Source of the DNA: Vigna angularis
Taxonomy: Eukaryota > Streptophyta > Magnoliopsida > Fabales > Fabaceae
Assembly (NCBI RefSeq): GCF_016808095.1
Contig: NC_068974.1
Location: 26,768,825-26,832,824 of the forward strand
DNA: 64,000 bases
Direction: 5' to 3'
The first letter of the stretch is position 1; every line of letters begins with the position of its first letter. Positions 46,657-57,428 of the stretch are shown here, one piece after another. The notes below the pieces were generated by a model, which did no database searches, was not told where the DNA came from, and was given only the letters and a program-made list of their open reading frames with translations. The position numbers were made by a program, and so were the translations under genes.

Positions 46657-48365
46657 GTCAATTCTAACTATTTTTTTTTTAAACTTATAAATATAAAAAT
46701 AAAATAAAAAAATAAATAATTATATTTATTGTAAATTTAAAATTTTATTATAATAATCAATGCACCATATAAAACGTCGAAATGTCTTTCATTTCCCGTT
46801 TGTATGTTTTGGAGTTAGAATACTAATAACATGAGAAAATGTTATAACAGATACCGAAAACAAGGTTAGAAAACTTGAAAACAAAATATAAAATATTTTA
46901 ACTATGATTCCAACCTCACCGAAATCGTTTTAAAAGACATTTCCAAAATTGTAAAGATGAAATAATATTTAAGCTTCGTATCCTAAATGATATGAAAACA
47001 ATAATTTAATATCTTATTATGTGTATAAAGATATTTTAAGAACTAATAGTACTAGTTTCAAAATTATAAAGACTAAAAACAATCAAAGTTTCGAATAGAA
47101 ACTAAAATTAAAATCGTGTGATATTTAAAAGATGAAAAACATATTTAACTCTTTGATCAAAACCTGAATTGCATTATCAATACGTCCAATCTGCATAAAC
47201 AATAGTGATTGCATAAAAAATGTTCGCAATGTTTATAGAAATTTTTTATTTAATATAGTAATCAGCACACAATAAATAAATATAGGCAAATATTTAGTTG
47301 TATATTAATGATTTAGAGTGACTTCTCATATTCAATATTTCCAAAAGATTTATATTGAACATTTTACTAGATATTAACACCTAATCAATTTTAAATTTTT
47401 TTGTATGCAAAATTCAGCTCCATGGAATTAGAATAGTTCTTTTACAAAAACTATCACTATTGTTAGATAAAAATTTCATTAAGTTTGTCATTATTCCATA
47501 TCTTAATCTACATTATCTAGACTATCACTAAAGCGATAAAATATTCTTTCTATATAATGAGCTCATATACTTAGTATTATTAATTTTGATGTTATCATTA
47601 GAAGCATATCTCATCTAAATATTCTTTTACAAAAAGATAATTGATTTGGTCTCTCGCTCACACACTCAAATGCTTATTATTCAAAGTTTGAGAGGTCCAA
47701 CATTTATTGCTTGAACATTATTATAATGTTTGGGTGAAGTTACTCATTGTATATCAAGTTTTAGAGATATTATGCACAACTATCACATTTTAATGATTGG
47801 ATAACTACTATTTTACTTTAATGTTGAATATTCTAAAAAGGAGAAAATTATCTTAATATTTCTCCCGCTCAATCCTTGTATCGTAGTTTGAGTTATATGC
47901 TTTATTACTTTAGCGTTATGCTCTATAACTTTAGTATTAATGTTAATTATTGAGTGTGACATTAAGAGATACATATGATTACTCATTGCTCGAACATTAC
48001 TTAAATAGTAATTCATCTTTTAAGCGATATATACCTATATTCATAAACTCTTATACATGTTGAAAATATAATTTAGCAATTATACTATGTTTTTATTTGT
48101 CAAAAACCAATGTTAGATTCAATAATTGTTATAAATTACTTCAACTCAAAATAATCATGACTGAAACTCCAAAATTCAACTTTGTATGAATTAATTTAAT
48201 AATTATAATCTTTTTAAAAAAAAACAATATTACTCGTCGAAAACTCCACAAACCAACAATTATTGCATACATTTTGATTCTATAATTGAATATATGCAAT
48301 TTATTGAGCTTCTTTTTACTTGAAAACAGCGTATCAACTAACAAAATTATTCTTCTAAACCTCTA
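46657..48365. other. AT-rich DNA with one MULE-type end
   Basis: 47070-47152 reads AAAGACTAAAAACAATC, ACTAAAATTAAAATCG and CATATTTAACTC, i.e. the 3' terminus of the GGGTTAAATATG MULE family. No matching left end was found. Elsewhere no gene is seen. Confidence 0.45.
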
Positions 48366-48639
48366 AAAATTTAAGGTTTAATGTCACTTTAAGTTTCTAT
48401 TTTCATTTAGAATCTCAAATATGTCCCCTTCTTTTTCGCGTCTCAATTGGATTCTTATTTTTGTAAAATTAAATCAAATAGGGACTTTCCGTCAAATTGA
48501 GCCTAACGGCGTAAGTGTATGGTTAACGTGGAATGTTAATCTTCATTTTTAAATGACGTGGAGTAGCTTATTTAATGTAGATGATTCTGATGTGTCTTTT
48601 GATTCTTTTTTAAATAAAAGAAATTTGTAAAAATGAATT

Positions 48640-48975
48640 AAACATTAAACATTAAACTGCATACTTCCAAATCTTGTTTGGCTAGCAACCTCACTATCGA
48701 AGCAACTTCTCTTCTCCGCGTCATTGATTCTTCTTCTTTCTCTATCTCATCTTCCTTTAGAAACTCCTTCACTAGGCTCTTCAGCTCCTGGAGTTTGTCC
48801 TCTTTCTTCTTCGTTTCCGTGTCAGCTTTAACCTCCGCCAAGTTCAACAGATATTCGTTATTCGGCTTCATCTTGTGCCGGTGTTGTTGTTTCGATTGGT
48901 GGTGGTGTCTCTCAGAGTATGTGTCCGATCTCTCGGCGTAGCGGGAGCTGGCACCGTAGTTGACGGCATTGAAGA
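48640..48975 (-). pseudogene. Captured ARM-repeat/U-box-like gene fragment, copy 1
   Basis: The minus-strand frame reads FNAVNYGASSRYAERSDTYS, HHHQSKQQHRHKMKPNNEYL, LNLAEVKADTETKKKEDKLQ and ELKSLVKEFLKEDEIEKEEE, then VRLLAKQDLEV. From memory this resembles the N-terminal region of a plant armadillo-repeat protein group annotated as U-box domain-containing 7-like (AVSCGGSSRY, a Glu/Lys coiled coil, then VR.LAKED.E before the ARM repeats). The coiled coil is intact, but the fragment stops where the ARM repeats would begin, and its upstream end is the duplication junction near 48990. Confidence 0.6.
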
Positions 48976-49229
48976 TCTGCGTCTCAATAGGTCCCCTTCT
49001 TTTTCTGCGTCTCAATTGGGTCCTTAATTTTGTAAAATTGAATCAAATAAGGGCTTTCCGTCAAATTGAGCCTAACGACGTAAGTGTATGGTTAACGTGG
49101 AATGCTAATGTTCATTTTTAAATGACGTGGAGTAGCTTATTTAATGTAGATGATTCTGATGTGTCTTTTGATTCTTTTTTAAATAAAAGAAATTTGTAAA
49201 AATGAATTAAACATTAAACATTAAACTGC

Positions 49230-49584
49230 ATACTTCCAAATCCTGTTTGGCTAGCAACCTCACTTTCGAAGCAACTTCTCTTCTCTGCGTCATTGATTCT
49301 TCTTCTTTCTCTATCTCATCTTCCTTTAGAAGCTCCTTCACTAGGCTCTTCAACTCCTGGAGTTTGTCTGTGTCATTGGTGGTGGTGTCTCTCGGAGTAC
49401 ATGTCCAATCTCTCAGCGTAGCGAGAGCTGGCGCCGCAGCTGACGGCATTGAAGACCAGGCGGCGGAAGGAGGTGGTGGAGAGGGAGTGCCATAGGCGGA
49501 AGTGCCCACCGGCGACGGAGATGCTCTTGGAACGGTGGTGGCCAAGGACCACGTTCTAGACGTTGTTACGGTGGAAGTTTGCCA
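49230..49584 (-). pseudogene. Captured ARM-repeat/U-box-like gene fragment, copy 2
   Basis: From an ATG at 49584 one frame reads MANFHRNNV, a stop, then VVLGHHRSKSISVAGGHF, LWHSLSTTSFRRLVFNAVSC and GASSRYAER. This is the true N-terminus missing from copy 1. A deletion of about 100 bp relative to copy 1 (removing the KMKPNNEYLL-to-KKKED part) then shifts the frame, and the coiled coil resumes as LKSLVKELLKEDEIEKEEE. The 198-codon minus-strand frame at 49207-49803 joins these parts out of phase and is not a real protein. A GA-rich leader precedes the ATG. Confidence 0.6.
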
Positions 49585-49689
49585 TCTCTGGTGAACTACA
49601 TTGCAGAGAAAGAGAAAAAAAACTGAAAAAAAAAATGAGAGAGAGAGAGATGAGAGAGTGTCTTTTTTTCTTAGAGCTCCATGATGTAC

Positions 49690-49990
49690 GCGTATATAGT
49701 ATATAACAGATCCTCTGATCTTCCATGGCAGATCATCTTTCTGAATCCCCACCCTCCCAAGAAATTCAGGCCCATCTGGGATAACACCTAGCCTAGAAAG
49801 CATAACTGAAACTCACACTAGATCCATACGACTTTCAATATGCAAGTCCCCTCCAATTTTTATTTTGCTAGCCTTCAAGTTTTTGCTAATAGAAGTTGAA
49901 CCTTTAGAAACTTCCTGGGAGAAAGCCAGCTCATCAAATAGTTCTTTAAGTTTTGGAAGAATATGCAATGCTATTAAATCTGCTCCAATC
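49690..49990 (-). pseudogene. Second captured fragment, possibly BEACH-domain (GFS12-like)
   Basis: On the minus strand: LIALHILPKLKELFDELAFS, then STSISKNLKASKIKIGGDLH and IESRMDLV, a stop, then MLSRLGVIPDGPEFLGRVGI. The first part recalls a segment of the plant BEACH-domain scaffold GFS12, which is a memory-based and tentative call. The part after the stop is not recognised. It lies upstream of the ARM-like fragment on the same strand, so the transposon may have fused two donors. Confidence 0.4.
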
Positions 49991-50839
49991 CGCTAACAAA
50001 TTCCAAAAAGGGTAGAGGCAACAATCTGAAAGGGGGGAAGGCAACTAAGATTATTTAACAATTTAAGTGATTATCAATAGGATGAGATGCATTATGATGA
50101 TGAAAAGGAGCAGACATCACCACACGAGAGAGAGAAGAGAGAGAAGAGAGAGTGTTTTCTTTTCTTGTTTTTGTTTGAGTGGGAACGTTGTAGAGAGAGA
50201 AGGGACCATTGAGTCCATGATTTTTCCTTCTCTATAATCAAATTCTGAACAATCATTCTCTCTTCTCAATCGAATCAACAATCATCACTCACTCCCTCGG
50301 ATCAAATCCAGTAATCCAACAACAACAATATGCTTTGCTTGCAATTTATCAACAACAACCCTTTTAAGTAAGTTTAGTGTAATCACCTTCTAGTTTTCCA
50401 GATTAACGCTAAGCTCAACTGTGTTTTTATCTCCATACATTTCTACTCCGTATTAATTTTGATTTTCATTGTTCTCGCACGAACCCTAATTTGAAGCTCC
50501 AATCTTCACCCAATCTAATTTCGATTTGGTAATTGCATAGAAAGGAACTGCTACACTTAATTTAATTTCTTTTGACCACTTTGCCCCACTTCATTTTTTA
50601 ATTCAAAAATTAAAAAAATACACTTCAGACACGTTTTTAATGCCACATCATTTAAAAAGACATTGTCAGCATGCCACGTAACACCCTTCTTAATGACGTC
50701 TTCTCAATTTGACGGAAAACCCCTATTTGATTCAATTTTACAAAAATAAGGACCTAATTAAGATGTGATAAAAGAAAGGGAACTATTTAAAATTCTATGA
50801 TGAAAATAGGGACCTAAAGGACATTAAACCAAAATTTAA

Positions 50840-51689
50840 ATTGTATATTAAAAACTTCCAAAATCCAAAATAAAAAAAAAGGTTAGATCAAGAATAAATA
50901 ATTAAATACTTATAAGGATAAAAAAAATCTATTCAAGTTATTTTGATCCACCCGTGGTCTTTTCATATCTATTCAATTTTTTTTTTATTATTTATCTATT
51001 ACAATTATACATCCACATTTATATCATTATATAAAGGATTGTCTCTTTTGATTTATACATTTTTTTTTAATTTTATCATTTAAATAATATTTTTCAAAAA
51101 TAAAATAGTTATCTTACCAATTTCATTACTTAAGTAACAGATTTTTTTTCGTTTTTAAATTCAACAATTTTTTCGATTGAATTGCTTTTTAAATTTAACA
51201 TTTTTTAAACTAAAATAGTTACCTATAGTAAAATTATAAAATGTATATGTTTTCTTTTATAATAATAATAATTTTATTAATTTTTTATTATGATTGAGTT
51301 TCTATTAATAAAAGATAAATAATTCTTTTTATGTATACACGTTATCACAAGAAAATAAATTCAAAGTAAATTTATTTAAATTTATATAGGAATATAAAAT
51401 TTAACATATTAATTTTTTGAACGTAAGACTAGATAATAATAAATAGTTCAATAACAAATAGAATAATAAATTAAAAATAATAAATTTAAGCTTAGCTTAA
51501 CTTTAAAAAACTGAATAGTAGAGTGATATTATACACTTATATTATTATGTAAATTGGTCTTACGAAACTTCAAACATAATATTTTATTATTTTATATGTC
51601 TTGAAAAGTAGTTATCTTTCAAGTTTCTCTTACAGTAACCATTTTTTCTTAATTTGAGTCTTAAGAAATACGTAAAAATTTAAGGGATA
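50840..51689. other. AT-rich spacer, no gene seen
   Basis: Low-complexity A/T-rich DNA. Confidence 0.5.
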
Positions 51690-52909
51690 ATTGATGTAAG
51701 AACTTGGAAAATTAAACCAGCCTCCACCTGTTAAATCACAATTAATGCACTGAAAAACCTTCTCTGATTCATTAAAAATCCACTACCTTAATTCTGCAAC
51801 TTCTGCTAAGTGTCACAAAGGGAATGTTCTGAAATTTGTAGTGGAAGACAAGTGTCAGCTAGAGAACGGACGTTGGTTTTTAAACAAAAATAATTTTTCT
51901 AAAGTCCGCGTCACTCCCTGCATGCACTCTTCTTCTTCCTCAGAACTCAACCTTTCATTTTCTCCATCTTCTCTCTAGAAAGCCTCCATCTTCTCTCTAC
52001 TGTTACTCACCGGTTTCTTCTCCGTTCAACATTCAGAAACCGTAGAACCATTCCTGGTGTCGTAAGCTTCGTTTTGAACCGATCACTTCAACGTTCTGAT
52101 ACTGGTAAGTTCTCTTCTTCGTCGAACGTTTTCTGTCTCATGCAAAGCCAAATTCTGGTCGCATGAAGGGTTAAGTTCTTAGTATTTCTTGATTCTATGG
52201 TTAGATCTGGTTGGAAGGATTAAGTGATCCTTTGAGGGTAGAAGACTGTTAGCGGGCGAACCAAACACCTTGAGTTTAGGACGTTCACTACTGATCCAGG
52301 TAAGGGGAGCTTATTAAATTTAATTCGTATGCTTTTGTTTGTGCTGTATGGATGTTCTGAGAGCTGCGTGAAGCATGACCTGTGATATTTGATTTTGATA
52401 TATGATCATAAGTATGAGTTGATATATGGTGAATATGAAATGTACTATGATATGAGTATTTGAAAATATGAAATATATATGCTGAGAAATGAGTGAATGT
52501 AAGTGAAACTTGAATATAAACTCCCCTATGATAATGTACGTTCGACATTAAACGGTCCTTGACCGTTTGGTGTTCTAGTAAACTTCTTTGAATTGGAATG
52601 CTTTCATTTGGGAAGTATTCTGGTTGAGGATGAGCTGTGTCGGTCTTCTACTTAGAGCTCATAATGAGCAGTGTCGATCTTATACATAGCAATCGTATTG
52701 AGTAGTGCTCGGTCTTACACCAAGCGCTCTTACTCTTTTCTTGAAAAATCCCTTGATGAAAAATAGTGTTGGTCTAACTTCAATAGTGTTCTCTACCGTG
52801 CTCAGTCGTTTACTAGCATTGGATTCTTGTATGTAAACTCTACCAACTAGTCCTTCCGGCAAGATGACCAACCTTGATATTCCACGAACCGAACCTCAGG
52901 TCATTTATC

Positions 52910-53226
52910 TGTGTCGACCGACCGTGTCGAGCACCCTTCTTAATACAGGTTGTCCATCTGTGTCGAGCAACCTTCTTAATACAGGTCGTCCATCTGTGTC
53001 GACCGACCGTGTCGAGCACCCTTGTTAATACAGGTCATCCATCTGTGTCGACCGACCGTGTCGAGCACCCTTCTTAATACAGGTTGTCCATCTGTGTCGA
53101 GCAACCTTCTTAATACAGGTCGTCCATCTGGGTCGACCGACCGTGTCGAGCACCCGTGTTATTACCGGTCGTCCATCTGGGTCGACCGACCGTGTCGAGC
53201 ACCCGTGTTAATACAGGTCGTCCATC
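52910..53226 (+). repeat. 49/36-bp minisatellite in solo LTR D
   Basis: Unit starts at 52910, 52959, 52995, 53044, 53093, 53129 and 53178. Lengths run 49, 36, 49, 49, 36, 49, 49. The 36-bp unit lacks the CGACCGTGTCGAG part of the 49-bp unit. Same genomic slot in the LTR as the array in solo LTR B. The His/Pro/Ser-type frames here are artefacts. Confidence 0.95.
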
Positions 53227-53408
53227 TATCTGGTAGTCGGTATTACTTTATTTTGGAACGGGGTAAATTCTTCGGTCCTCGTTAATGTATGAATTAAATT
53301 ACATAAGCTTACCCTTTCGTTTTTCCTTGTGTTGTCCCTCGTCCTTGTACGTTCGTCTTGTCTTCGCAATGATCATCCGTGTGGATGGGAGCAGATGGAA
53401 GTGAGTCA

Positions 53409-53483
53409 CTGGAAGAGGCGCTGGAAGAAGAAAATTTGGAAGACGCGAGCCTCGTAGATGTGGAAATCAAGGCCGAGCCTTAG
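53409..53483 (+). pseudogene. Conserved acidic reading frame in solo LTR D
   Basis: Reads LEEALEEENLEDASLVDV, then EIKAEP and TAG at 53481. It aligns without gaps to copies A and B. In this copy the frame also runs upstream through ADGSES to WMGADG, because the TGA found in A and B (GATGTGAGCAG) is GATGGGAGCAG here. Confidence 0.45.
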
Positions 53484-53724
53484 CGTGCTCGTTGGTTTAG
53501 TTTTATATTATTTTAATCTGGATAGTGAACGTTCGGTTATTTGGTTTTGTAAAACCGTTCGTCCTTGACGCTTCTTATTTCTGCTGTTTTGTATCTTTGT
53601 TTTGTATGTTAAGCCGTTCGGCTTTTGAAACCCCCCTGTTTAGTGTAAGACTGCATTGTTTAACTGTTAATCGTAATTAATTTTAAATTATAGTTATTAC
53701 TGTATTTTGGGATGTTACAATTGA

Positions 53725-53948
53725 CATTCCAGATTTTATATTTTTAGTTTTTTATTCTAATTAGAGTACACTTTTGGAATTTAATGAATTTTTAAGAGAA
53801 TCGAATTCATCCTTTTTTATACTCTTTACAGATTCTTGTTTTCTACTCCAGATTTTATACATTAAAATGATTAAATTATTTTAAACATTCTTTTACTTGA
53901 AGCACATCATTTGAAGAAAAATTATTTTAAACACTCAATAATTCAATA

Positions 53949-53995
<47 letters not shown>

Positions 53996-55970
53996 AATTA
54001 TTGAGTACATGTGTGTCTTTATGAGTGCCAAGATTTTGGATTTAACAAAATCACTGTGTGAGGGGCATTGAGAATGACATTAGTTGATTAAAAATAAAAA
54101 TCTAGATTCCATTTTTTCATCAACACTATTCCTTGGAAATTTTACATTTCTCGGTGGTTTTTTAAGAAAATTATCAAATAATTTATTTTTAAATTATAAG
54201 AATTGTGTTTTAAAGCAATATTTAAACTAAAAGAACATTTGAGCTAAAACCTCCTTTAATTGAATATTTTTGTCAAAAAATAGTTTTAAAGCACGACTTA
54301 ATACTTTATAAACTTTTTAAAACGTCAAATATAAAAGAATTAAAATTTCTTCATTAAAATACCAAGAATTCGCATCTTAGAATAATAATAGCCTATTTTT
54401 TTTTTTAATTTTACCAATAGTCATGTTAATGATATAATGTAGTGTGATATTATATTTAATTAAAAATCTTAAGATTCAATGTTTTACACTCATTTTTTGT
54501 TACATGCTACTTTCTTTTTTAATTTTTATTGAATGTAATATTTTCTTATGAATATTTTCTTGTGAATATTCTTTTATAATATGTTATCCAATTTTTTCAC
54601 TTTTAGTTTAATCAATAATTTTGACTTATACTTAAATTTCTAACGGTCTTCTTCCTCAAATATTATTGGATTTTACAATTGTTTTTATCACAATATTGTT
54701 TATTTTTTTATCAATCAGTCATCAAAACAAATCATTACCAAAGGATTTAATGTTATATTAAAAAGGTGACAAATTCTTAGTATTAAACTTAATTTTGATA
54801 TTATAGATAATGATTTTGGTCTCAAATAAAATTTAACTATGATATTGTAGGTAATGACATATTTAAAGACATTCAATGAAAATTTGTGTATACATATGGT
54901 CAAAAACCGAAACTTTGTAATAACATATTTATAGAAAAACGCATTTACGTATGATATAATATTGTCGATAATACTCTTGAACAAAATTTGAAGTTTTATC
55001 TTGACAGTACACTAAAAGTTTAACATTAAACATATTAGTGAAACAAATATTGAATCTAACTATATAACAAATCTTATTATTGATTAAACTGGTGTTTACA
55101 ATAATTAAAACCACGTGAAACAATAAACATGTTTATAAGATGATTATTGAGGAATAGAGACATTTGTGTCATATTTTAAGTACTTAGAGAAGTCAAAGAA
55201 AAATTAATGGTATCCATATTGTGGTCCCATATATTCACATGGAGTGACTTCAACTTGAAAGACACATTACCTACTTTGGAAATTATGCTAAATTCCAATT
55301 CCTCATTTTGTTTTTAAAACTCACATAACTTATATTTTCTTTTTAATTTTATAATCAAAGGAGTTAAAGAAATACTGTATGAATTGTTTTCAACCACATA
55401 CTGCCAAATCATTCTGTATTTTCCGCGTTTGGAAAAAAAGAGATAATGCTTTGTCACGTTGTAACATTCTAAATATATATACCAAAAAATATTGAGATTG
55501 TAAAAGAAACTACGTTAAATATTTTTCAATAAATAATAAAAAGCCACAAGATTTTCACCTATATGTTAATAACAGTTAGAAAAGAATACAAATCACAAAA
55601 TCACACATTAAGATAAACTTATTTTTAAATCAAATATCTAATATTCATAATTTATTATATAGTTGTTTAATTCAATAAAATATATCATTTCACGTTATTC
55701 TCTAATCTAAAGATATATATCATCCAATAAATTATGCTTTACTAGTTTTAAATGCTCATGAAATTAGAGTAATTTAGTACATCTCAACTTGAATGAAAGA
55801 TTTGTATTGAGTACAACTCATTCGATACTTATTCCAAATCTCTTTTGTATATAAACCTTAACTTCATGGTTTTACGATTTTTAACAAAATTCATACAGAA
55901 TAACAGGACAAGAACTCCTTTTAACTTCTCGTAATTTGATTTCTTAACTTGTGTGATTTTGGCAATTAGT
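53725..55970. other. AT-rich intergenic DNA, no gene seen
   Basis: Contains the palindrome at 53933-54006. Short frames (54715-55123) are low-complexity and unsupported. Confidence 0.5.
53933..54006. repeat. 74-bp palindrome with (AT)n core
   Basis: Perfect 16-bp arms ACTCAATAATTCAATA and TATTGAATTATTGAGT enclose an (AT)n run that is itself self-complementary, so nearly the whole stretch can form one hairpin or cruciform. Confidence 0.9.
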
Positions 55971-57260
55971 GAAATTAAGATAGGTTCTTGTTTACTCAAC
56001 TAGTGTGTCCAAAAAGTGCACTGGATTCAATATAGCACAACAAGATCATATCCACATGGATTTGGTTGAATAAAACAATGACCTTATGATCTATTTGAAT
56101 TTACATTGAAACAATGATAGAGTTTGACAAATTTGAAATTGTTTAATGATTGATGTAGTTGATGCCTATAAGAATGTTAGGATTGAACTTGACTAATCTT
56201 CTTCTATTGCATTGTTATTGATCCAATATAAATTAAATTCATTACTTTACTGTTTCTAAATGTACTCTTATGGTCATTCGAAATCCATCCCTAACATTTA
56301 GAACCTAAGAATATTAGAATCAGTGTGATTTCTCAACCTTTGATTGAATGACTTCTTGCATTAAAAACATGACTCTATACTCAACTAAAACATTTAGATC
56401 TATTCCTAGCATCTAGCAACATTAGGAGATTTAATTGGACCTAAGCTTAAACAAATTTCCACTTAATTTAAGTTGATGAAATGAGATCATGATCAAGTAA
56501 TCAAAATAATAAATATAAATCAAATCACCAACACTTAATATATATTGATTAAATAATAATGCAGAAAATTAAGAGAAGTTACATTCAATCCCAACAAGAG
56601 AGAGTCTAGCTACTCATGATGATGTATTCAGATACGAGCATTTGGAGTTGTTGTCTGCTTCCAAGGTTCTCTTAAAATCTATTACAAAGAGTGTCTAAAA
56701 CTGTCTAGAGCTAAAACTGAAAACCAACATACAAATAATAGAGCAAAGCTATGTTTTTAAAGAAATTAAAGTGCAACTCTAACTTCAATAACGGTGGTAG
56801 CCTTTGATGTTTTCTCCCTAAGTGTGTTTTCTCCTAGCTTGAGCCTTTGGTCTAATGGCTAACATTCGAACTTTCTTTCCTTTGAGGGTTTTCCTTGAAG
56901 CTTAGCTACCATTTTTGGTGTTTGAAGTTCCTTTACATTAAAAGTTTCCACTTTGAGGCTTAGTGGCAATATCATTGCTTAGCTGCAAGGGCTATATTTG
57001 AATATTTGCTAAATTGTCTTTTGCTGCTCGGCGTCAGTTTTAGGGCTTAGCATAATACTTCTTAATTCCTTGAAAATGTTTGTAAAATTACCATAAATAC
57101 ATTAGTTTTTTAATTCTCTTGCTTTTTTATTCCTCATTTTGTAATTCAAAGTAAAAGATATGTTTTTATAAGGTGTTGTATCAAATTCATGCATTACAAG
57201 TGTCAAAAGCATATATAAGATTAAGTAAACTAGACATTTATCGTAACCATCATGTTTCTC
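55971..57260. other. Non-coding DNA, possible LTR/UTR-type repeat
   Basis: Less AT-rich than its neighbours, no long frame. Phrases such as GCACTGGATTCAATA and AGCATTTGGAGTTGTTGTC look like dispersed retrotransposon untranslated sequence, but no ends, TSD or coding domains support a call. Confidence 0.25.
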
Positions 57261-57299
57261 ATATATATATATAGATATATATATATATATATATATATA

Positions 57300-57334
<35 letters not shown>

Positions 57335-57428
57335 ATATATATATATATATATCTATATATATATATCTATATCTATATATATATCTATATCTATATATAG
57401 ATATATATATAGATATATATATATATAT
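57261..57428. repeat. (AT)n microsatellite with interspersed ATCTATAT/ATAGATAT
   Basis: About 170 bp of TA repeats broken by TC/GA steps. The Ile/Tyr frame over it is an artefact. Confidence 0.95.

Larger units (their letters stand above)
48375..50830. mobile_element. Pack-MULE (GGTTTAATGTC family) with duplicated gene fragments
   Basis: Ends GGTTTAATGTCACTTTAAG and (revcomp) GGTTTAATGTCCTTTAGGTC, TSD AAAATTTAA (48366-48374, 50831-50839). The left inverted repeat plus the start of the cargo are tandemly duplicated (about 48422-48990 and 48991-49470, offset 569 bp), so two half-copies of the cargo face the same way. The cargo is minus-strand exonic sequence. The right arm (50560-50830) matches the left over TTAATGCCACATCA-type blocks. 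No transposase. Confidence 0.9.
51695..53719 (+). mobile_element. Solo LTR D (GTTCG-rich family)
   Basis: TGTAAGAACTTGG ... TTTGGGATGTTACA, TSD ATTGA (51690-51694, 53720-53724), 2025 bp. Landmarks: pyrimidine-rich leader, ATACTG|GTAAGT (52105), CCAG|GTAAGGGGAGC (52300), minisatellite (52910-53226), GCAATGATCATCCGTGTGG (about 53367) and the acidic frame ending at 53483. Relative to A and B it lacks about 500 bp (the CAGTCCGGAC segment) between CTTCGGTCCTCGTT and ATGTATGAATT at about 53283. Confidence 0.92.

Noticed and set aside
49207..49803. 198-codon minus-strand ORF as a real protein
   Set aside because: It joins an unrelated fragment, a GA-rich leader and an out-of-frame reading of the ARM-like N-terminus. 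The biologically meaningful frame is another one.
52874..53285. Repeat-rich ORFs (VDRPCRAP-like units)
   Set aside because: Frames of the 49/36-bp minisatellite. Units of 49 and 36 do not both keep frame and no ORF is shared with solo LTR B.
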